A stretch of DNA of 37,818 nt from Actinomycetota bacterium (GCA_902810695.1 CADDYV010000034.1:1-37818); one strand, 5' to 3'. Counted from the stretch's first letter, positions 1 through 7,680 are shown. Notes: generated by a model not told the origin, from the letters alone. Made by a program: numbers and translations.

Positions 1-530
1 GGAAGCTCGCGCAGGCACCTTTCAAGTCGTTCCTCGATCTCCGCCACGGGTACGGAGAATGCGCCAGGGATGTGTCCGGCGCGGTATTCCTCTTCGGGAC
101 GCACATCCAGGACAATGACTTCCTCACTCTGCATCAACTTCAAAAGCTCTGTGGCACTCATTTCCCGCAGCGAGGCGCGATCTTCGAGGTAATCTCTCAC
201 TATCCGGTCGATCTCCGCCAGCCGTAAGCGGCCGAGATCACGGATCGCACGCCACACCTCAAAGACCGCTTCATCGGCCAGCCGGTAATAGGCGTAGAGA
301 CCCTCGCGCCTAACCTCCACCACCCGCGCAGCCTTCAAGACCTGAAGGTGCTGGGAAGCACTCGCGACCGGCGTGGAGGTCTCTTTAGCCACCTCCTCAA
401 CGCTGCGTTCCCCCTGGGCCAGAAGATCCATTATCTCCAGACGTTTGGAGCTGGAGAACGCCTTGCCCACCCGCGCGAATTGCTCGTAAAGTCTGTCCTT
501 GAACTCCCTGTGCTTTAGCTGGTCCACCAT
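1..530 (-). CDS. ArsR-family regulator with C-terminal rhodanese domain (partial)
   Basis: The gene starts at ATG 530 and runs off the left edge, so only about 176 residues are visible. Residues about 1-100 form an ArsR/SmtB winged helix, with recognition-helix text VASASQHLQVLKAARVVEVR and a YYRLAD wing. From about residue 125 a rhodanese fold begins (VIVLDVRPEEEYRAGHIPGA). The rhodanese active-site cysteine loop lies outside the window, so catalytic competence cannot be judged. The domain order matches the known ArsR-rhodanese fusions, which usually act as thiol- or metal-responsive repressors and sulfur carriers; the ligand is unknown here. A GGGAGG ribosome site lies about 10 nt upstream, and an AT-rich promoter precedes it. 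It is the last visible gene of a minus-strand series with a second, stand-alone rhodanese two genes upstream. Confidence 0.88.
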   Translation of the reverse strand, partial: MVDQLKHREFKDRLYEQFARVGKAFSSSKRLEIMDLLAQGERSVEEVAKETSTPVASASQHLQVLKAARVVEVRREGLYAYYRLADEAVFEVWRAIRDLGRLRLAEIDRIVRDYLEDRASLREMSATELLKLMQSEEVIVLDVRPEEEYRAGHIPGAFSVPVAEIEERLERCLREL

Positions 531-601
531 CGCTAGAGATCCTCCCGCCCTTTCATCAGCACCATCTTCGGCTGACAGGAACCCTTGTTCATATAATCTA
601 T

Positions 602-630
602 ATATTAATTGAATAATTGAGACCCGTCAA
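602..630 (-). promoter_or_regulatory. Sigma70-type promoter of the ArsR-rhodanese gene
   Basis: On the minus strand a -35 TTGACG (625-630) and a -10 TAATAT (602-607) are separated by exactly 17 nt, inside an AT-rich island that contrasts with the GC-rich surroundings. The start codon is about 70 nt downstream. The nearby stretch 590-615 has imperfect TTCA/TGAA dyad symmetry of the kind ArsR repressors bind, which would allow autorepression; this last point is inference. Confidence 0.55.
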
Positions 631-840
631 TGTTGTCTGAGCTGGATGGTGTTATACACCTATTCAGAGCAATGCTCGCCGGGGGCGCGACCTTAAATAG
701 AGTACGCCGAGAGGGCCAGCTTCGAGTAGTGGGGATCTTCAAAGGGATGCCTCCGGGTATCCGCAAGGCGAGGGATAGGCCTTCGGGAGAAGGCTAGACT
801 AACGTCCGTCGGACAAGCCAGCTCCAGGGACGAGACCTTC

Positions 841-862
841 AGGTGGTCGAGGCGGGTAGAGA
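841..862. repeat. Intergenic 22-nt motif, copy 1 (weakest)
   Basis: The sequence fits AGGTRG-N7-GGGTRGAGA exactly at the conserved positions, but its spacer differs from the other two copies (10380-10401 and 16785-16806). It lies downstream of the methyltransferase and about 310 nt upstream of the ArsR start. Confidence 0.4.
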
Positions 863-908
863 CTGATACTGATTCCTCTGGAGCTTAGCGTATAATCTTG
901 CGCGTCTG

Positions 909-1643
909 CTACTTATACTCCGTAGACTGAGACGTGTCCCGTGCTCGATGCGGAAAAGGCTCGCGCCTCCAGTTGCTCCATCGCTCGCGCAATCGCATCC
1001 CCGCAAGGCGGGCCATGAGGTCCAGTTCCGAAGGCCAGGCGTAGCGTATCTCGACCGGGTAGAATTCTATCCCTGTCTCGCTCATCGCGAGGTTGTGGGA
1101 GCTCACGCGCTGGTTTACCGGGTCGTGGCGGGAGACTTCGAGAACCGCGCGGTCTACCTCGATCTGCTTGGCCTGGACAGACTGGTAGTTGGTGAATCGC
1201 GCCGGGTCGGGCACGAAAGCCTCGATAACGAAGACCCCATTCTCATCGAGATGCCGGGCCACGCACCCGAAACAGCGGATTTGATCCTCCTGCGAAAGTA
1301 GGGCGAAGAAAGTGTTGAAGACTACGTAAACGAGCGAGAAGCGGAGCCCGGTATCGAAGTTCGCGAAATCCCCTATCGTAACGCGAATACTCTCACCGCC
1401 GGGCTTCCCTCGCAGCCTGTCTGTCATGGCTCTGGAGGCGTCTATCCCGTGGACCTCGAACCCATTCCGCGCGAGCGGGAGCGCGATGCGGCCCGTGCCG
1501 ACGCCGAGCTCCAGAATCGGTCCGGGCCCGACTAACTCCGTGAGGAAGGCGACCGTCTCTTCCGCATTCTGGGGCACGCCGGCCCACTCGTCGTACACTC
1601 CGGCCATGCGTTCGCCGTAGGTGTCGGGCCCGTAGTCTTTCAC
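909..1643 (-). CDS. Class I SAM-dependent methyltransferase (3' end frameshifted)
   Basis: A 244-residue Rossmann methyltransferase. Motif I ELGVGTGRIALPLA is near residue 45, followed by the acidic strand-2 end GIDAS and a motif IV-like LVYVVFNTFF. The substrate is not recognisable. The GTG start at 1643 follows the rhodanese stop by 13 nt; no strong ribosome site is visible, and an in-frame ATG twelve codons later is an alternative start. The C-terminus is odd. After WRREPF this frame reads PHRARDTSQSTEYK, whereas the adjacent frame reads SASSTGHVSVYGV, which resembles the usual EPF...HVSVY ending of this family. One extra base in the AAAA run at 954-957 (TTTT on the coding strand) would restore it and move the stop to 913-915. 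This suggests sequencing error or very recent damage. Confidence 0.85.
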   Translation of the reverse strand: MKDYGPDTYGERMAGVYDEWAGVPQNAEETVAFLTELVGPGPILELGVGTGRIALPLARNGFEVHGIDASRAMTDRLRGKPGGESIRVTIGDFANFDTGLRFSLVYVVFNTFFALLSQEDQIRCFGCVARHLDENGVFVIEAFVPDPARFTNYQSVQAKQIEVDRAVLEVSRHDPVNQRVSSHNLAMSETGIEFYPVEIRYAWPSELDLMARLAGMRLRERWSNWRREPFPHRARDTSQSTEYK

Positions 1644-1656
1644 CTATGTACTGGAT

Positions 1657-2019
1657 CTAGCTCTCGATCTCATATCCCCTCTCACGCCAGGCGCTCAAGC
1701 CGCCCTCCATGTTGGCGACGTTCGTGTAGCCCATCTCCTTGAGGGTTTTCGCGGCCAAAGCACCACGGCCCCCGGCGGCGCAGTGGACAACGATGCGCCT
1801 GTTTTTATCCGGCAGTAGGGCAGCGGCCTGCGACTCGAGGAGGCCGCGTGGGATCAGGGTCGCACTGCCGATGTGTCCCTCATCCCACTCGTTCTGCTCC
1901 CGCACATCCAGCACCATTACTTCCTCACCAGATTCGAGGGCGTCGTGAACTTCACCGGCGCTTACCTGCTCCGTCTCCCGCCTGGCTTCTTCTACCAGAT
2001 CCTCATAGCTCTTCGGCAC
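1657..2019 (-). CDS. Single-domain rhodanese (sulfurtransferase-like)
   Basis: A 120-residue stand-alone rhodanese domain. It has VMVLDVREQNEWDEGHI (the CH2A-like segment) around residues 34-50 and the active-site loop HCAAGGRGALAA, in which the cysteine would carry the persulfide. The end GGLSAWRERGY is the classic C-terminal helix signature. The family transfers sulfane sulfur to acceptors such as thiols or cyanide; the in vivo acceptor is unknown. The start is GTG 2019, supported by a strong GGAGGAGG seven nt upstream. It precedes the methyltransferase by 13 nt and probably shares its transcript. Confidence 0.9.
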   Translation of the reverse strand: MPKSYEDLVEEARRETEQVSAGEVHDALESGEEVMVLDVREQNEWDEGHIGSATLIPRGLLESQAAALLPDKNRRIVVHCAAGGRGALAAKTLKEMGYTNVANMEGGLSAWRERGYEIES

Positions 2020-2133
2020 TCTCGAACCTCCTCCGGATCACCTGCAGCGATCATGTTAGCACCGCAAGCAAATCCGGAAGAAGCAGGATAATAAACCAGA
2101 GCTACGACCTGGCGGAACGGAGGTTCAGCGTAT

Positions 2134-3084
2134 CTAGGCTTTCCTGTATTCGGTCGTAACTGTGCAGGTGCCGTCGGGAAGCTCTGATATTTCGTAGTCA
2201 CCGAAGAGGATCGGGTCGGCGGTCACGAGGCACAGAAAAAGTCTGACGGCGAGGTTGCGGATCTCGCTTTCGGCGTGGGCGTCGGCGCGCATCTCGATGA
2301 TGTGCCTCAGGGCCCGGACGTTGCCGGTCAGGACCATCGGGGCCTCCGTCTCGTTGGGCAGGAGCGAGCGGGCGGTCTGCTGCACCTTCTTGCGGGCGTC
2401 GGTCTTGTAGTCTGCGGAGAGCATCGCGCTGCCGCCCTCCTGGCGCTCGAGCAGGCTGTCGGCCATCTCCTGGTACTCCTTCGCAGCCCGGTCGGCGCGC
2501 TCCTCGAAGAGCCGGTGGAGTTTCTCGTCCTCCTGGTACTCGGGGCGCTCCACGAAACGCAGCACAGTCCCGGAAACGTAACGTTGACTTACCTGCGAAA
2601 AACCCATCCCGGCGCGGTGCCGCACCAGCTCGTGGGTGACGCTGCGGCTGATCCCGTACAGGAGGAAGCTGAAGTTCGCGTGCTCCAGCACGGAGCCATG
2701 CCCGGCGGAGGTCAGGCGCTCGAAGTAGGCGGCGGCGTTCTCGTTCTTCGTCCTCCTGGGGCCGAAAGACATGTAGCACGTCTGTCCGGCCGTCTTGCAG
2801 AGCTGGGAGGATCCGGGGAGTGGGGTTGGATCCTCGAGGTACTCTGGAAACTTCAGCTCGGGGTCGAAGCCTTCGAGAAATCCTGCAAGGCCCGCCACGT
2901 TCGTCTGGGGCCGCGCCAGCATGACGACGCCGGGCGCCTTGAGGTATGGCGTTCCGTTCTGCGTACGGAAGGTCGGCGCGTGGATGGCCGGAAATCCGTC
3001 CGCAACGCTGCCTCCAAATTTCTCGAACAGCTCCGATACATGCCGCGCTTCAGGTCTTTCGGTCTTCAACAGGCTCCCTTCCAT
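2134..3084 (-). CDS. thyX: FAD-dependent thymidylate synthase ThyX
   Basis: A 316-residue ThyX, which makes dTMP from dUMP using methylene-tetrahydrofolate, NADPH and FAD without needing the ThyA/DHFR cycle. The signature is present as RHRAGMGFSQVSQRY, preceded by VTHELV. ThyX from organisms such as Thermotoga has RHR-X7-S; here the count is RHR-X8-S, the longer variant. GHGSVLEHANFSF and a C-terminal LTGNVRALRHIIEMR helix also fit. The protein is longer than the roughly 220-250 residue minimal family members, with about 60 extra N-terminal residues. The ATG at 3084 has only a weak ribosome site; a TTG a few codons in, behind GGAAGGGAG, is an alternative start. A promoter is visible upstream. 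Confidence 0.95.
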   Translation of the reverse strand: MEGSLLKTERPEARHVSELFEKFGGSVADGFPAIHAPTFRTQNGTPYLKAPGVVMLARPQTNVAGLAGFLEGFDPELKFPEYLEDPTPLPGSSQLCKTAGQTCYMSFGPRRTKNENAAAYFERLTSAGHGSVLEHANFSFLLYGISRSVTHELVRHRAGMGFSQVSQRYVSGTVLRFVERPEYQEDEKLHRLFEERADRAAKEYQEMADSLLERQEGGSAMLSADYKTDARKKVQQTARSLLPNETEAPMVLTGNVRALRHIIEMRADAHAESEIRNLAVRLFLCLVTADPILFGDYEISELPDGTCTVTTEYRKA

Positions 3085-3102
3085 CCAACTCGCTTGATCA
3101 GA

Positions 3103-3131
3103 AGATTAGCTACTCTCTGGAGGTCTCACAA
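3103..3131 (-). promoter_or_regulatory. Probable thyX promoter
   Basis: On the minus strand TTGTGA (3126-3131) and TAATCT (3103-3108) are spaced by 17 nt, about 20 nt upstream of the thyX ATG. The boxes match consensus only partly, so this is a plausible rather than certain call. Confidence 0.4.
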
Positions 3132-3269
3132 GGCCAAGTTTGCAAGAGCACAACGTCGAATGCGCCATAATGCAAAATTTCAGGCTGGTGCCGAACGGTT
3201 AATGGAGGCTATTGAATTTTATGTCCCGGTGTGAAACCCTGGAGACCTTCGTGCGTAGGTATTAACGAT

Positions 3270-3317
3270 GAAGCTGGGCCGGCCACCTATCATCCCCCTC
3301 CCTTCCGGCCCGGCTTC
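3270..3317 (+). promoter_or_regulatory. Long stem-loop in the lipoprotein leader
   Basis: Arms 3270-3282 (GAAGCTGGGCCGG) and 3305-3317 (CCGGCCCGGCTTC) pair over 13 positions with one G-U wobble, enclosing a 22-nt pyrimidine-rich loop. The structure ends about 18 nt before the ribosome site of the lipoprotein gene and has no T-tract, so a 5' UTR element is more likely than a terminator. Confidence 0.6.
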
Positions 3318-3346
3318 TCTTGATTTATCCTCATAAGGAGAAGCTG

Positions 3347-3952
3347 ATGAAGATAGTCTCGAAAACTCACCAGCAGGCAGGGGGATCCAGGTTATCCGCC
3401 AGGGGCGGTGTCTTCTGGCTCGTTCCAGCGTTTCTTCTGGCGGCCATCCTGACAGGCTGTTCCGGCAGCAATAGCAGCGGGACCACCGCACAACAGACCT
3501 CCACGCAACAGGCTTCTGCTTCTGCAACGAGCGAGACGACGGCCAAAAACGGAACCACCAAAGCGAAGACCAGCAGCTTCACGATAACCAACTCCGGCGG
3601 AGCGACACAGACGAGCAGCTCGGTTGCGGAGCAAAGCTCCAACGCCGGACAAGCGAGCGCCCGGAAGGCAACGCTCAGGATAGAGGGCACACCGGGCACG
3701 AAGTTCTCCGGCGCTTGCGCCGCGGCAGGCAAAGCAGAAGACCTGAATGGGCAGGTTCCGGCACGTTACGTCTACAACCTGGACGGCCAAGGGCTTGCGT
3801 GCCGGATCTACAAGCAGAGCAACGGCGGGGTTCTCAAGCTCACTCTCGATGCCGGAAACGACCACACCTCGCAACAGATCACCTCCGGCACCATAAGGCT
3901 TGCCTACAACAACGGCAGGATCTCCGTCTCACAAACCTCGTTCAGCCCGTAA
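3347..3952 (+). CDS. Secreted lipoprotein, Ser/Thr-rich linker with C-terminal beta domain
   Basis: A 201-residue predicted lipoprotein. The signal peptide has hydrophobic core FWLVPAFLLAAI and lipobox LTGC, with the lipidated cysteine at about residue 38. Residues about 40-110 are low-complexity Ser/Thr/Gln/Ala, a typical wall-spanning linker. Residues about 115-200 form a compact domain with two cysteines (SGACAAAG, GLACRIY), likely disulfide-bonded, and alternating beta-like strands. The cysteine pattern loosely recalls MmpS-like beta-sandwich domains, but I do not recognise the family with confidence. The ATG at 3347 is chosen because AAGGAG lies six nt upstream; a TTG nine codons earlier lacks one. 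The gene is transcribed divergently from thyX. Confidence 0.85.
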   Translation: MKIVSKTHQQAGGSRLSARGGVFWLVPAFLLAAILTGCSGSNSSGTTAQQTSTQQASASATSETTAKNGTTKAKTSSFTITNSGGATQTSSSVAEQSSNAGQASARKATLRIEGTPGTKFSGACAAAGKAEDLNGQVPARYVYNLDGQGLACRIYKQSNGGVLKLTLDAGNDHTSQQITSGTIRLAYNNGRISVSQTSFSP

Positions 3953-4049
3953 GGCCGCCGGTCAGGAGCACCAGTCCTCAAAATTCACAGAGAACTCTTT
4001 CTCCTTCGATCCTGCCCATCTCGGCCGTCTTCGTCCCGGTCGCGGCTCT

Positions 4050-4844
4050 CTAGCTGGGAAACGTCCCGCTGGTAACGTTGACGAACGTTCCGGTGATGGC
4101 CGCAGCCCGGTCGGATGCCAGAAACGCCGCCACCTCCGCAACCTGCTCCAACCGGGGTGAGCGGCGCAGCATCCTCATCTCATCGAGACGGTCGAGCAGG
4201 CCCTGAAAGGCTTCCTCATCCATCTCCATGCTGCTGTTGACCGCGGCGAGCTTTTCTGGCGAGAGCGTCTCGGGAACTCCAGCCGCCCAGATACCTAAAA
4301 CGCGCACGCCGTACGGTCCAACCTCGGCTGCCAGGTTGCGGATGAGGGTGTCGGTCGCCGCATCGGCGGGACCGGTGCCGCCCATCATCGGACTTCCATT
4401 GGCGGATCCGCTGTCCAGCGCGAGGAGGACGCCCGATCCCTGCTCGATCATCTGCCGCGCAGCCGCCCGCGCGGTTATGAAGTTCGCGGTGATCCCGGTC
4501 GTGATGGGACGGGTGAAGTCTTCTGTGCTCATTTCGATGAGCGGCACCCCCTGAACGTCTCCGCGCGAGATGAGGTTGAAGGAGATGTCAAGGCTGCCCG
4601 CCTGAGCAGCTACAGCACTTGCATGCTCTTCGACGGCCTGCTCGTCGAGGGCGTCGAGTTCTGCAACCTCGACCAGGCCGCCTGCGGCCCTGATGTCTGC
4701 GGCGACCGCCTCAAGCGACTTCCTGGTGCGTCCCGCAAGGAAAACTCTCGCGCCCTCACGGGCGAAGGTCCGGGCGACGCCGCCACCGATACTCCCACCC
4801 GCCCCGTAGATCACGGCGTTTTTGTCCTGGAGTAGCGATGTCAT
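4050..4844 (-). CDS. SDR-family protein lacking the catalytic Tyr/Lys
   Basis: A 264-residue Rossmann protein with the SDR cofactor loop GAGGSIGGG near residues 15-23 and an arginine after strand 2 (AGRTRKSLE) that suggests NADP(H). The usual catalytic region is altered. After the LALDSGSANG strand, where YxxxK should lie, the sequence reads TGPADAATDTL, so both Tyr and Lys are absent. The rest of the fold (RNLAAEVGPYGVRV, ITGTFVNVTSG) is intact. It may bind nucleotide without classical oxidoreductase chemistry, or use other residues. It is the last gene of an eight-gene minus-strand run, and its ATG overlaps the upstream reductase stop (ATGA). Confidence 0.88.
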   Translation of the reverse strand: MTSLLQDKNAVIYGAGGSIGGGVARTFAREGARVFLAGRTRKSLEAVAADIRAAGGLVEVAELDALDEQAVEEHASAVAAQAGSLDISFNLISRGDVQGVPLIEMSTEDFTRPITTGITANFITARAAARQMIEQGSGVLLALDSGSANGSPMMGGTGPADAATDTLIRNLAAEVGPYGVRVLGIWAAGVPETLSPEKLAAVNSSMEMDEEAFQGLLDRLDEMRMLRRSPRLEQVAEVAAFLASDRAAAITGTFVNVTSGTFPS

Positions 4845-5404
4845 CCCTTAACTTCCTTCCCTGCTGGCTGGTAGGTAAGGACCACGACGCCCGAACTGAA
4901 CGTCTTCGTCTCTACGAGTTTCAGGATCTTCGTATCGAGCCCGCTCCTGAAGAGGCTCTTTCCGCTTCCCAGGACAATGGGAAAGACCATAAGCCGGTAC
5001 TCGTCTATCAAGTCGTGCTCCATCAGCGTGTTAGCCAGGCTGCCGCTACCGAAGACGAGGATGTCTTTGCCAGGCTCTTGCTTCAGCCTGGATACCTCTT
5101 CAGCAATATTCTCCCCGATCAGGGTCGAGTTGTTCCACTCCAGGGGCTCTTCGAGGGTCGTGGAGACCACGTACTTGGGGTAGCCGTTCATCATGTCGGC
5201 GTACTCCCCGGCCTGCTCGCTCATGTGGGGCCAGGCCGCCGCGAAACCTTCATAGGTCACCCTTCCCAGCAGCAGAGCGCCGGCGGTGGAGAGCTCGTCG
5301 AATTTGAAATTCTCCTGTTCTTTGCTTGCAAACTGGAAAGTCCAGCCTGGATCTTCCACCACACCATCTAGCGACACGAACTCCGATACGACTACCCTAC
5401 GCAT
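4841..5404 (-). CDS. Dihydrofolate reductase-family (RibD C-terminal domain) protein 1
   Basis: A 187-residue RibD-C/DHFR-fold reductase of the YwjB/YyaP type. It starts with VVVSEFVSLDGVVEDPG, has LLLGRVTYEGFAAAWP, the NADPH-loop segment DILVFGSGSLANTL and the end-strand region PIVLGSGKSLF. Family members reduce pterin- or riboflavin-like substrates in principle, but most are uncharacterised, so the substrate is unknown. ATG 5404 has AAGGAGG six nt upstream, located inside the preceding hydrolase gene, whose stop it overlaps by eight nt. It is clearly paralogous to the protein at 7681-8244 (shared TLEEPLEW-NSTLI block). Confidence 0.9.
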   Translation of the reverse strand: MRRVVVSEFVSLDGVVEDPGWTFQFASKEQENFKFDELSTAGALLLGRVTYEGFAAAWPHMSEQAGEYADMMNGYPKYVVSTTLEEPLEWNNSTLIGENIAEEVSRLKQEPGKDILVFGSGSLANTLMEHDLIDEYRLMVFPIVLGSGKSLFRSGLDTKILKLVETKTFSSGVVVLTYQPAGKEVKG

Positions 5405-5945
5405 GGTGGTCCTCCTTTATGATTTTCTGAATATCCCGAGCGACTTCGGAGAGATCGTCGTCAAACTGATGTCCGCGCCCATCGAACTCGCGAACGTTCA
5501 CCTCGGGGAGTTTCGCCTCGTACAGAGCGAGGTGCGCGAACGGCACGACTTCGTCATCGCGGCTGTGGTAAAGGAATATCGGAATTCCTCCGGGGAGCTT
5601 CGAGGCGAAGTCCTCTGGCAGCACATGCTCTTCGACCTCCCAGCCCCCGGTTCCCACATAGGGCGTAGCGACGAGGAAGAGTCCTGTGACGGACTTCTCC
5701 ACCTCCTGTTCGGAAAGGTACTTGAGCAGGAATAACGCGCCTAAAGAGTGCCCGACGAGGATCACTTCGCCATCCATCGCGGCAAGTTCTTTCGAGATCC
5801 GGGCTTTCCATGCCTCGGGGCTCTCTTCATCAGGCATCTCTGGACACCACACATCGTATGCGGCCCCAAGCTTATCCCCGAGATTCGCTGCCAGTTTTCT
5901 GTCTTCCTCGTATGCCCCTTCTCCTCCGCCGTGGATAAACAGCAC
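5397..5945 (-). CDS. Alpha/beta hydrolase (RBBP9/YdeN-like), probable non-AUG start
   Basis: A small alpha/beta hydrolase of 182 residues. The opening strand LFIHGGGEGAY supplies the oxyanion region, GHSLGA holds the nucleophile serine, HSRDDEVVP the acid and GRGHQF the histidine, so the triad is complete. The start is uncertain. GTG 5945 would cut the first beta strand short and has no ribosome site at proper distance. Four codons upstream, ATA at 5955-5957 lies seven nt after a good AAGGAG and would give (M)KRQVLFIHGGG. No ATG, GTG or TTG lies between it and the upstream in-frame stop. The substrate is unknown; the family includes serine esterases of small substrates. Confidence 0.88.
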   Translation of the reverse strand: MLFIHGGGEGAYEEDRKLAANLGDKLGAAYDVWCPEMPDEESPEAWKARISKELAAMDGEVILVGHSLGALFLLKYLSEQEVEKSVTGLFLVATPYVGTGGWEVEEHVLPEDFASKLPGGIPIFLYHSRDDEVVPFAHLALYEAKLPEVNVREFDGRGHQFDDDLSEVARDIQKIIKEDHHA

Positions 5946-5958
5946 CTGTCTTTTTATA

Positions 5959-6585
5959 TCAGGGCTCCTTTAGCACTCGGTAGGTAAGGTGCGTGACCCC
6001 ATCACCCTCCATCACCTCTGTACTCTCCAATTCTATGGGCGTGCTCCCCAGATGCTCGAACAACCTGATACCCGCCCCGAGCAGTATGGGCACAAGGTCT
6101 ATGTGTATCTCATCAAGCAGCCCGGCCCTGATGCACTGCTGCACGATGCTCGCAGCCCCCACAGCTACGTCCTTCTCTCCTGCCACCTCCTTTGCCTGCT
6201 CTACAGCACTCTCGACGCCATCTGTGACGAAAGTGAAAGGAGATCCCTCATAGACCCATTCTTGCGGGACGGTATGGCTGACAACGAAGGTTGGTACGCC
6301 CAAAGGGGGGTTGCCGCCCCACCCGTTAGTGATCTCGAAAGTCCTGCGTCCCGTCACAAAGGCCCCTATCCTGATGTGCGCCTCCCGAAGGAGCTGGGCG
6401 CTCTGTGGGGAGACTTTGAACACCATATTGGTGCCCGGCAGCCTGTATTCGGTGTCGCCGCTGGAGTACCACTCAAAGAGCCGCTCCCCGCCCTCCCCAA
6501 GGGGCCGCTCGGGGCCATCGTTCGGACCGGCGATGAATCCGTCCAGCGACATCGTGAGCCCTGTAGAAACTTTACCCACGTTCAT
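5959..6585 (-). CDS. Dihydrofolate reductase-family (RibD C-terminal domain) protein 2
   Basis: A reductase of about 208 residues with VSTGLTMSLDGFIAGPND at the N-terminus, GAFVTGRRTFEITNGWGG, an NADPH-binding segment VAVGAASIVQQ and VPILLGAGIRLFEHL. It is a different subtype from the other two RibD-C paralogues here, with a longer insert after SLDGFIAG. ATG 6585 sits only about two nt after GGAGG; GTG 6579, two codons later, is eight nt from it and gives MGKVSTGL, so it may be the true start. Its stop (TGA 5959-5961) adjoins the hydrolase start region, and the hydrolase ribosome site lies within its last codons. The substrate is unknown. Confidence 0.88.
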   Translation of the reverse strand: MNVGKVSTGLTMSLDGFIAGPNDGPERPLGEGGERLFEWYSSGDTEYRLPGTNMVFKVSPQSAQLLREAHIRIGAFVTGRRTFEITNGWGGNPPLGVPTFVVSHTVPQEWVYEGSPFTFVTDGVESAVEQAKEVAGEKDVAVGAASIVQQCIRAGLLDEIHIDLVPILLGAGIRLFEHLGSTPIELESTEVMEGDGVTHLTYRVLKEP

Positions 6586-6602
6586 CTCCTCCAGACTACC
6601 CG

Positions 6603-7016
6603 CTAATCTCGGGCGGGTATCTGCTGGATGCACCAGCGGTTGCCGTCGGGATCTCTGAAGAAGACGCACCCGACGTAGTCGAGTTCCTCCCCTTCGCGGA
6701 CCGGGCGGTACGCGCCCTCGTCGAAGATCTGGAACTCGCCAACGTCAACGCCTCTCTCGACCAGTTGAGCGCGCGCAGTGCGCAGGTCCTGAACGACCAT
6801 GAACACGCCATCAAGGTAGCCGGGTTCCATATCCACTGTCCCTTTTCCCAGGTGGATCGAACACGCCGAGCCGGGCGGTGTCAGTTGGACGAGGCGGATC
6901 CCGTCGCCGACTCTGTGGTCAATATCCACCGCGAAGCCCATCTTCTCCGCGTAGAAGTCTCTGGCGCGATCTATGTCCGAGACCGGGACCGTGACCACCT
7001 CTATCTTCCAGTCCAT
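6603..7016 (-). CDS. VOC (glyoxalase/bleomycin-resistance-fold) protein
   Basis: A 137-residue vicinal-oxygen-chelate fold protein with two beta-alpha-beta-beta-beta halves. The first is IEVVTVPVSDIDRARDFYAEKMGF and the second begins around GVFMVVQDLRTARAQL. It ends with CVFFRDPDGNRWCIQQIP, the usual DPDGN turn. Such proteins act as metal-dependent lyases, isomerases or dioxygenases, or as drug-binding proteins; nothing in the sequence fixes which. ATG 7016 is preceded by AAAGGAG about ten nt upstream. The gene ends 17 nt before the next reductase and is probably cotranscribed with it. Confidence 0.9.
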   Translation of the reverse strand: MDWKIEVVTVPVSDIDRARDFYAEKMGFAVDIDHRVGDGIRLVQLTPPGSACSIHLGKGTVDMEPGYLDGVFMVVQDLRTARAQLVERGVDVGEFQIFDEGAYRPVREGEELDYVGCVFFRDPDGNRWCIQQIPARD

Positions 7017-7098
7017 GATCTGCTCTCTCCTTTCTTGCAGCTACGTCCGAAGAGCCCGAGATGACGGTGAGTCAGATTCCTTGAAGGCTGGATCCTGA

Positions 7099-7590
7099 CT
7101 ACGATTCGTCACGGCGCCTCAGGAGTTCCTCCACGGCACTCGGTAGCCTGGTCTCAAAATCCAACACCTTCGCCCACTCCGGCGCAATGGAGATGCGCGC
7201 CATCTGCTTGTAGAGCGAGCGCACCTCCGCCTCGAACGCCCGAAACTGCTGCTCGTCTTTCATGACCTTCCTGGACGCTTCCAGGTACTCGGAGGGCACG
7301 CCGTCGAAGATCTCCACGCTCGCCGTGCCGCGCACCAGCAGCGCACGATAGGGCTGCGCGTCGGTGTCGATGGTCAGCGCCACCTTAGGGTTGGCGGCAA
7401 GTGCCTTCACCTTGTAGGCGTTGGAGGCGGTGCACACGACGATCCGCTCGTCCTTCCAGAGGAACCCAATCGGGATCACACGCGGGTTTCCGTCCGTGCC
7501 GTTGTAGGCCATCCGCGCCGGGATCGCGGAGTGCAGCAACTCCTGGGCGAGCGGATCGTTCATTATCTGGATAGCGTCCTCTTGTTGCAT
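7099..7590 (-). CDS. Pyridoxamine 5'-phosphate oxidase-fold protein
   Basis: A split-barrel flavin-binding fold of 163 residues. The opening LLHSAIPARMAYNGTDGNPRVIPIGFLW is the typical first hairpin, followed by IVVCTASNAYKVKALAANP and VALTIDTD. The protein could bind FMN, F420 or haem; the sequence does not decide. ATG 7590 is chosen because AAGGAG lies eight nt upstream; a TTG eight codons earlier has no site. The C-terminal helix (EVRSLYKQMARISIAPEWAK) is longer than in the minimal PPOX protein at 13811. Confidence 0.88.
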   Translation of the reverse strand: MQQEDAIQIMNDPLAQELLHSAIPARMAYNGTDGNPRVIPIGFLWKDERIVVCTASNAYKVKALAANPKVALTIDTDAQPYRALLVRGTASVEIFDGVPSEYLEASRKVMKDEQQFRAFEAEVRSLYKQMARISIAPEWAKVLDFETRLPSAVEELLRRRDES

Positions 7591-7680
7591 ACCCCTTTCT
7601 CCTTCCGATCTCAATCGGATGTAGCACGGTCAGGGTACTCGAAGTCCACGCCGAGCTTTCCTTCATCGAGAGCTTCCACC

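Larger units (their letters stand above)
541..908. other. Intergenic region between methyltransferase and ArsR gene
   Basis: I see no convincing coding frame in these 368 bases. The left third holds the ArsR promoter and leader. The right part holds small dyads (for example GTCC-GTC-GGAC near 804-814) and one copy of the 22-nt AGGTRG-N7-GGGTRGAGA motif at 841-862. Confidence 0.5.

Noticed and set aside
2275-3234. 319-codon open frame on the plus strand
   Set aside because: It is antisense to thyX, with no recognisable domain.
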